Source: Candidatus Nanopelagicales bacterium
GTDB taxonomy: Bacteria > Actinomycetota > Actinomycetes > S36-B12 > CAIYMF01
Assembly: GCA_017848795.1 (NCBI GenBank)
Contig: JAFIHG010000001.1
Coordinates: 1-64,000 of the forward strand
Length of the DNA: 64,000 nucleotides
Direction: 5' to 3'
Positions 60,559 to 64,000 of this stretch are shown piece by piece. Position 1 is the stretch's first letter; every line of letters begins with the position of its first letter. Below the pieces are notes generated by a model that was given only the letters and a program-made list of their open reading frames with translations, was not told where the DNA came from and made no database searches. The translations under genes and the position numbers were made by a program.

Positions 60559-61751
60559 GGCGGCGCGCTGATGGCGGCGAGGACGTCGTCGAGGGCCCGC
60601 AGCGAGTGCCCGCTCACCACCTGGTCGACGTACGGCAGCGCCGCGCGCAGCCCGGCGACGAGCGGCTCGAAGCCGGGGCGGGCCGAGCGCGGGTTGACCC
60701 AGACGATCCGGTGCGCCAGCCGCGCGAGCCGCGCCATAGCGCGGTCCACGACCTCCGGGTCGCCGACGTCCCACCCGTCGGAGACGATCACCACGATCGC
60801 CCCGCGCGCCACCCCGCGCCGGCCGTGCTCGGCGAGGAACGTCTCGAGCGCCTCCCCGATCCGGGTGCCGCCGGACCAGTCGGTGGCGGCACGCGCCACC
60901 GCGCGGTACGCCGCGTCCGGCCGGCCCTGGCCGAGCAGCCGGGTCAGCCGGGTCAGCCGGGTCGCGAACACGAACGACTCGGCGTGCACCGCCCGCACCG
61001 CGCCGCGCATCAGGTGCAGGTAGACCCGGCTGTACGGCGCCATCGACCCCGAGACATCCGCGATCAGCACCACCCGCCGGGGCCGCTGCCCGCGCCGGCG
61101 ACGGCGCAGCCGCACCGGGTCGCCGCCGGTACGCCGGGCCGCGCGCAGCGTCGCCCGTACGTCCGGCCGGCCCGCGCGGGCGTGGCGGTGGCTGCGCCGC
61201 GAGCGGCGTCTCGGCGGCACCAGCGCCAGCTGCTCGGCGAGCCGCGCCATCATCGCCAGCTCCTCCGGAGTGCAGTCGGCGAAGTCGCGGACCGCGAGCC
61301 GCTCGGTCGTGCTCGCGGCGGCGAGCGCCGCCTCCTGGTCCTGCGGCTCCTCGCCCGGGTCGGCGCCGAGCTCGCCCGCCGCGGCGACCCCGCCGGCCGA
61401 CCGCGGGCTGCGCTCGGCCGGCCCGGCCGGCTGCTCCTCCCCCGACTCGTGCGCGCGCGGCGAGGGCACCGGCGCCTGCTGCGCGGCCGGTGGCAGCGCG
61501 AGCTCGCCTTTGAAGACCTCGGCGAACACCGCGTCGTACGCCGCGAGTTGCTCCTGCCCCGACAGCAGCGTGACCCGGCCGGCCCAGTACAGCTCGCGCA
61601 GCCGGCTCGCGCCGGTCAGCGCGATCGCCTGGGCGAACCGGGTGCTGCGCTCCGGGGTCACCGGCAGACCGGCCGCGCGCAGCCGCTCGCCGAACGCGAC
61701 GACGATCGCCGCGAGGTCCGGCGCGGCCCGTTCGGGCCCGGCCTCACCCAT
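60552..61751 (-). CDS. coxE: VWA-domain protein of CODH maturation (CoxE)
   Basis: 399 residues. The C-terminal von Willebrand factor A domain has the MIDAS motif DVSGSMAPYSRV near 230, a second site at DWSGGTRIGEAL and VIVSDGWDVGDP. The N-terminus (LAAIVVAFGERLRAAGLPVTPERSTRFAQAIAL, partly) is characteristic of CoxE/DUF58-linked VWA proteins. The middle is acidic then Arg-rich. With the MoxR ATPase it is required for assembling the Mo-Cu or related active site. Its start overlaps coxD by 8 bases. Confidence 0.88.
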   Translation of the reverse strand: MGEAGPERAAPDLAAIVVAFGERLRAAGLPVTPERSTRFAQAIALTGASRLRELYWAGRVTLLSGQEQLAAYDAVFAEVFKGELALPPAAQQAPVPSPRAHESGEEQPAGPAERSPRSAGGVAAAGELGADPGEEPQDQEAALAAASTTERLAVRDFADCTPEELAMMARLAEQLALVPPRRRSRRSHRHARAGRPDVRATLRAARRTGGDPVRLRRRRRGQRPRRVVLIADVSGSMAPYSRVYLHLMRGAVRAVHAESFVFATRLTRLTRLLGQGRPDAAYRAVARAATDWSGGTRIGEALETFLAEHGRRGVARGAIVVIVSDGWDVGDPEVVDRAMARLARLAHRIVWVNPRSARPGFEPLVAGLRAALPYVDQVVSGHSLRALDDVLAAISAPPG

Positions 61752-62631
61752 CGGCCACCCAGGAAAGACCCTGCTCGCGGGCGATCTCGTGGTCCTCGCG
61801 GTACTTCAGCACCGAGCCCAGCGTGCGGGCCACACCCGCCTCGTCCAGCGGCGCGAGCCCGAGCAGGCTGACCGCGTGCAGCCAGTCGATCGCCTCGGCG
61901 ACCCCGGGCGGCTTCTGCAGGTCCAGCCCGCGCAGCCGCGCCACCGCACCGGCGATCTGCGAGGCGAGCTCGACCGGCGCCTCGGGGACGCGCAGCCGCA
62001 CGATCGCCGTCGCGTGCTCGAGGGTGGGGTAGTCGATCCAGTGGTAGAGGCAGCGACGCTTGAGGGCGTCGTGCAGGTCACGGGTGCGGTTCGAGGTGAG
62101 GATCACGACCGGCGGGTACGCGGCGCGGAGCGTGCCGAGCTCGGGGACGGTGACCGCGTACTCGGCGAGCAGCTCGAGCAGGAACGCCTCGAACTCCTCG
62201 TCGGCCCGGTCCACCTCGTCGATCAGCAGCACGGCGGGCCGCGGCCCGGGATGGCGGATCGCGCGCAGCAGCGGGCGCTCGACGAGGAAGTCCGAGCCGA
62301 ACAGCGCGCCCTCGGCCAGGTCGACGCCGTGCGCCTCGGCGAGCCGGATCGCCAGCAGCTGGCGGGGATAGTTCCACTCGTACAGCGCCTCTGCGGCCTC
62401 GATGCCCTCGTAGCACTGCAGCCGGATCAGCGGGGTGTCCAGCAGCGCGGCCAGGCTCGCCGCGGCCTGCGTCTTGCCGACCCCGGCCTCCCCTTCGAGC
62501 AGCAGCGGCTGGGGCAGGCGTACGGCGCAGTAGAGCGCGGTCGCCAGCCCTTCGTCGGCGAGGTAGCCGCTCTCACGCAGCCGGCGCGCGAGCCGGTCCG
62601 GCGAGTCGGCGAGCGCCGCGAGGTCTCCCAC
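61744..62631 (-). CDS. coxD: MoxR-type AAA+ ATPase of CODH maturation (CoxD)
   Basis: 295 residues from GTG 62631, just past the coxG stop; ATG 62664 is an alternative overlapping coxG. Walker A EGEAGVGKTQ near 50, Walker B VLLIDEVDRADEEFEAFLLELL near 130, sensor I ILTSNRTRDLHDALKRRCLYHWIDYP. MoxR chaperones partner with VWA proteins; CoxD mediates sulphuration/maturation of the CODH active site. Middle of the coxGDE unit. Confidence 0.9.
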   Translation of the reverse strand: MGDLAALADSPDRLARRLRESGYLADEGLATALYCAVRLPQPLLLEGEAGVGKTQAAASLAALLDTPLIRLQCYEGIEAAEALYEWNYPRQLLAIRLAEAHGVDLAEGALFGSDFLVERPLLRAIRHPGPRPAVLLIDEVDRADEEFEAFLLELLAEYAVTVPELGTLRAAYPPVVILTSNRTRDLHDALKRRCLYHWIDYPTLEHATAIVRLRVPEAPVELASQIAGAVARLRGLDLQKPPGVAEAIDWLHAVSLLGLAPLDEAGVARTLGSVLKYREDHEIAREQGLSWVADG

Positions 62632-62633
62632 CG

Positions 62634-63335
62634 TCAGTCGCGCCGCCGCCGCAGCAGCCACCACACGAGCAGCAGCAGTCCGAGCACGCCGGCGACGGGC
62701 GCGGCCCGCTTGAGCACCGGCGCGCCCGCGGTGTCCAGCAGGTCGATCGCGTCGCCCTGGTGCGGCAGCTGCGGCGCGGCCGGGCGCGGCGAGGGGGTCG
62801 GCGCAGGCGGTGGGGCGCTGTCGGCACCGGCGGCCCCGTCGGCTCCGGACGTCGCAGGCTCCGGTGCGGCCGGTTCGGGCGCCGGCTCCGGTGCGCTGAT
62901 CAGCGCGGCGAGGTTGTCGGCGAACTGCCCGACGATCTTGCCGGCGACCTCCTGCAGCACGCCGCGGCCGAACTGCGCGGCCTTGCCGGTGATGGTCAGG
63001 TCGGTCGCGACCTCGACGCGGGTGCGCTCCTCACCTTCGGCGTGCAGCGTCGCGCTCACCGTGGCGGCCGCGGTGCCGCTGCCACGGGCCTCCCGCCCGG
63101 ACGCCTCGACCACGGCGCGGTGCGCGTCGCGGTCGCGCTCCACGAAGCGCGCCGTACCGGTGTAGGTCATCTGCACCGGGCCGACCCTGACCTTGACCTT
63201 CCCCTTGATCTGCTCCCCGTCGTACGACTCGAGGGTCGCTCCGGGCATGCACGGTGCGACCCGCTCGATGTCCATCACCGTGTCCCAGACCTGGTCGATG
63301 CCGGCCGGGACGGTGAACGAGTTCGACAGCTCCAC
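62634..63335 (-). CDS. coxG: CoxG-like SRPBCC protein with C-terminal membrane anchor
   Basis: 233 residues. The N-terminal ~145 residues are a CoxG/SRPBCC domain (MELSNSFTVPAGIDQVWDTVMDIERVAPCMPGATL in parts, GKVKVRVGPVQMTYTG, DLTITGKAAQFGRGVLQEVAGKIV). A Pro/Ala/Glu linker and a single C-terminal helix (APVAGVLGLLLLVWWLLRRRRD) follow. CoxG anchors CODH to the membrane and lets it pass electrons to quinone in form I systems. First gene of coxGDE, divergent from coxI. Confidence 0.88.
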   Translation of the reverse strand: MELSNSFTVPAGIDQVWDTVMDIERVAPCMPGATLESYDGEQIKGKVKVRVGPVQMTYTGTARFVERDRDAHRAVVEASGREARGSGTAAATVSATLHAEGEERTRVEVATDLTITGKAAQFGRGVLQEVAGKIVGQFADNLAALISAPEPAPEPAAPEPATSGADGAAGADSAPPPAPTPSPRPAAPQLPHQGDAIDLLDTAGAPVLKRAAPVAGVLGLLLLVWWLLRRRRD

Positions 63336-63495
63336 CCGGGACTCCCCTCGCTCCTGCGCGGGCCCAGCCGGGCCAGCCGCCGCCTCGAGGCTATCGGGGG
63401 CGATCGGGCCCCGTCATCCGCTCCCGCCGATCTCCCGGCGCCGTCCGACGTAGGCTCGGAGCAGGGACGACGGCGGGCGAGGGGAGGCGTTGGGC

Positions 63496-64000
63496 GTGCG
63501 TGACGTGCTCGGCGAGCTGGTCACCGCGGTCGAGGCCGGGCGTGCGGTGGCGCTCGCGACGGTGGTCCGTACGTGGTACTCCTCGCCGCGGCCGGCGGGC
63601 GCCTCGATGCTGGTCCTGGACGACGGGCAGGCGGTCGGCTCGGTCAGCGGGGGCTGCGTCGAAGGCGCGCTGTACGAGGTCGGCAGCCAGGTGCTCGCCG
63701 ACAAGACGCCGCGGTACCAGAAGTACGGCGTCAGCGACGACGACGCGTTCACCGTGGGCCTGACCTGCGGCGGCACCATCGAGGTGTTCGTCGAGCACGT
63801 CGACGCGGGCAGCTGGCCCGAGCTCGCCGGACTCGCCGCGAGCATCGCGGCGGGCGAGCCGGTCGCCGTGGCCAGCGTCATCGCCGGCAAGGGACCGGTG
63901 GGGCGTCACCTCGTCGTACGCCCGGACCGCGTCGAGGGCAGCCTCGGCGACGACTACCTCGACCGGATCGTCGCCGACGAGACGCGGGGGATCCTCGAGT
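63496..64000 (+). CDS. XdhC/CoxI family protein, truncated by the window edge
   Basis: 168 residues are visible from GTG 63496, with GGGGAGG 8 bases upstream. The XdhC_CoxI N-terminal domain is clear: RAVALATVVRTWYSSPRPAGASMLV, GSVSGGCVEGALYEVG, TCGGTIEVFVEHVD. XdhC/CoxI proteins bind molybdopterin cytosine dinucleotide and insert sulphurated cofactor into the large subunit. Divergent from coxG; the C-terminal Rossmann part lies beyond the window. Confidence 0.88.
   Translation, partial: MRDVLGELVTAVEAGRAVALATVVRTWYSSPRPAGASMLVLDDGQAVGSVSGGCVEGALYEVGSQVLADKTPRYQKYGVSDDDAFTVGLTCGGTIEVFVEHVDAGSWPELAGLAASIAAGEPVAVASVIAGKGPVGRHLVVRPDRVEGSLGDDYLDRIVADETRGILE

Overview
The window is high-GC (roughly 70%) chromosomal DNA from an actinobacterium. 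The evidence is strong third-position GC bias, many GTG starts, pervasive 4-base ATGA/GTGA gene overlaps, several apparently leaderless promoters with the -10 box 6-8 bases before the start codon, and actinobacterial families (ECF41-type sigma factor, LytR-CpsA-Psr proteins, fused IcmF, DUF5302, DUF5701, AbiEi/DUF559-type proteins). The genus cannot be fixed from the sequence alone. No rRNA, complete tRNA, transposase or CRISPR array was seen.

Layout. (1) 1-17.5 kb is an accessory region of toxin-antitoxin modules and defence genes, several of them broken: a YoeB relic, an ECF41 sigma factor with a frameshifted NmrA-like partner, an SDR, vapBC with a perfect operator palindrome, a DUF5701/TetR divergent pair with twin operators, an RHH antitoxin-toxin pair, Phd with a doubly frameshifted RelE, a HEPN-domain protein preceded by a tRNA-like element, an OLD-type ATPase-TOPRIM nuclease, a type I restriction cluster with HsdR and HsdS but no HsdM plus a frameshifted GIY-YIG protein, and a second vapBC with a broken VapC. 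(2) 17.5-29.3 kb is mainly metabolic: fused isobutyryl-CoA mutase, DUF5302, a dimethylglycine/sarcosine-dehydrogenase-like flavoprotein, an AbiEi/nuclease-like protein, a secreted SpoIID protein, an LCP ligase, and the succinyl-CoA:3-ketoacid CoA-transferase pair scoAB. Large intergenic hairpins, some of them repeated, separate these units. (3) 29.4-54.8 kb is a cell-envelope glycopolymer locus. A leftward operon holds a GT2, a CDP-alcohol phosphatidyltransferase, two CDP-glycerol-type polyol-phosphate transferases, a fused cytidylyltransferase-SDR enzyme (CDP-ribitol type), a large GT2 and a TagGH-like ABC exporter. Around it lie rmlC-rmlB-rmlD and rmlA (dTDP-rhamnose), further glycosyltransferases, an AftA-like membrane glycosyltransferase and a second LCP ligase. 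Together they look like a teichoic-acid-like polyol-phosphate polymer plus rhamnosylated envelope glycan: precursor synthesis, polymerisation, export and wall attachment. (4) 54.8-64 kb has a methyltransferase, a CynX-type MFS transporter and a molybdenum hydroxylase cluster of the form II CO-dehydrogenase-like type (coxG-coxD-coxE, hairpin, coxS-coxL-coxM, with a divergent xdhC/coxI that runs off the window).

Main points for a second look: disrupted genes cluster entirely in the first 17.5 kb; an OLD nuclease, a tRNA-like RNA without a normal anticodon loop and a HEPN RNase form an unusual same-strand arrangement next to a methylase-less type I system; near-identical 27-28-bp-arm hairpins recur 35 kb apart.
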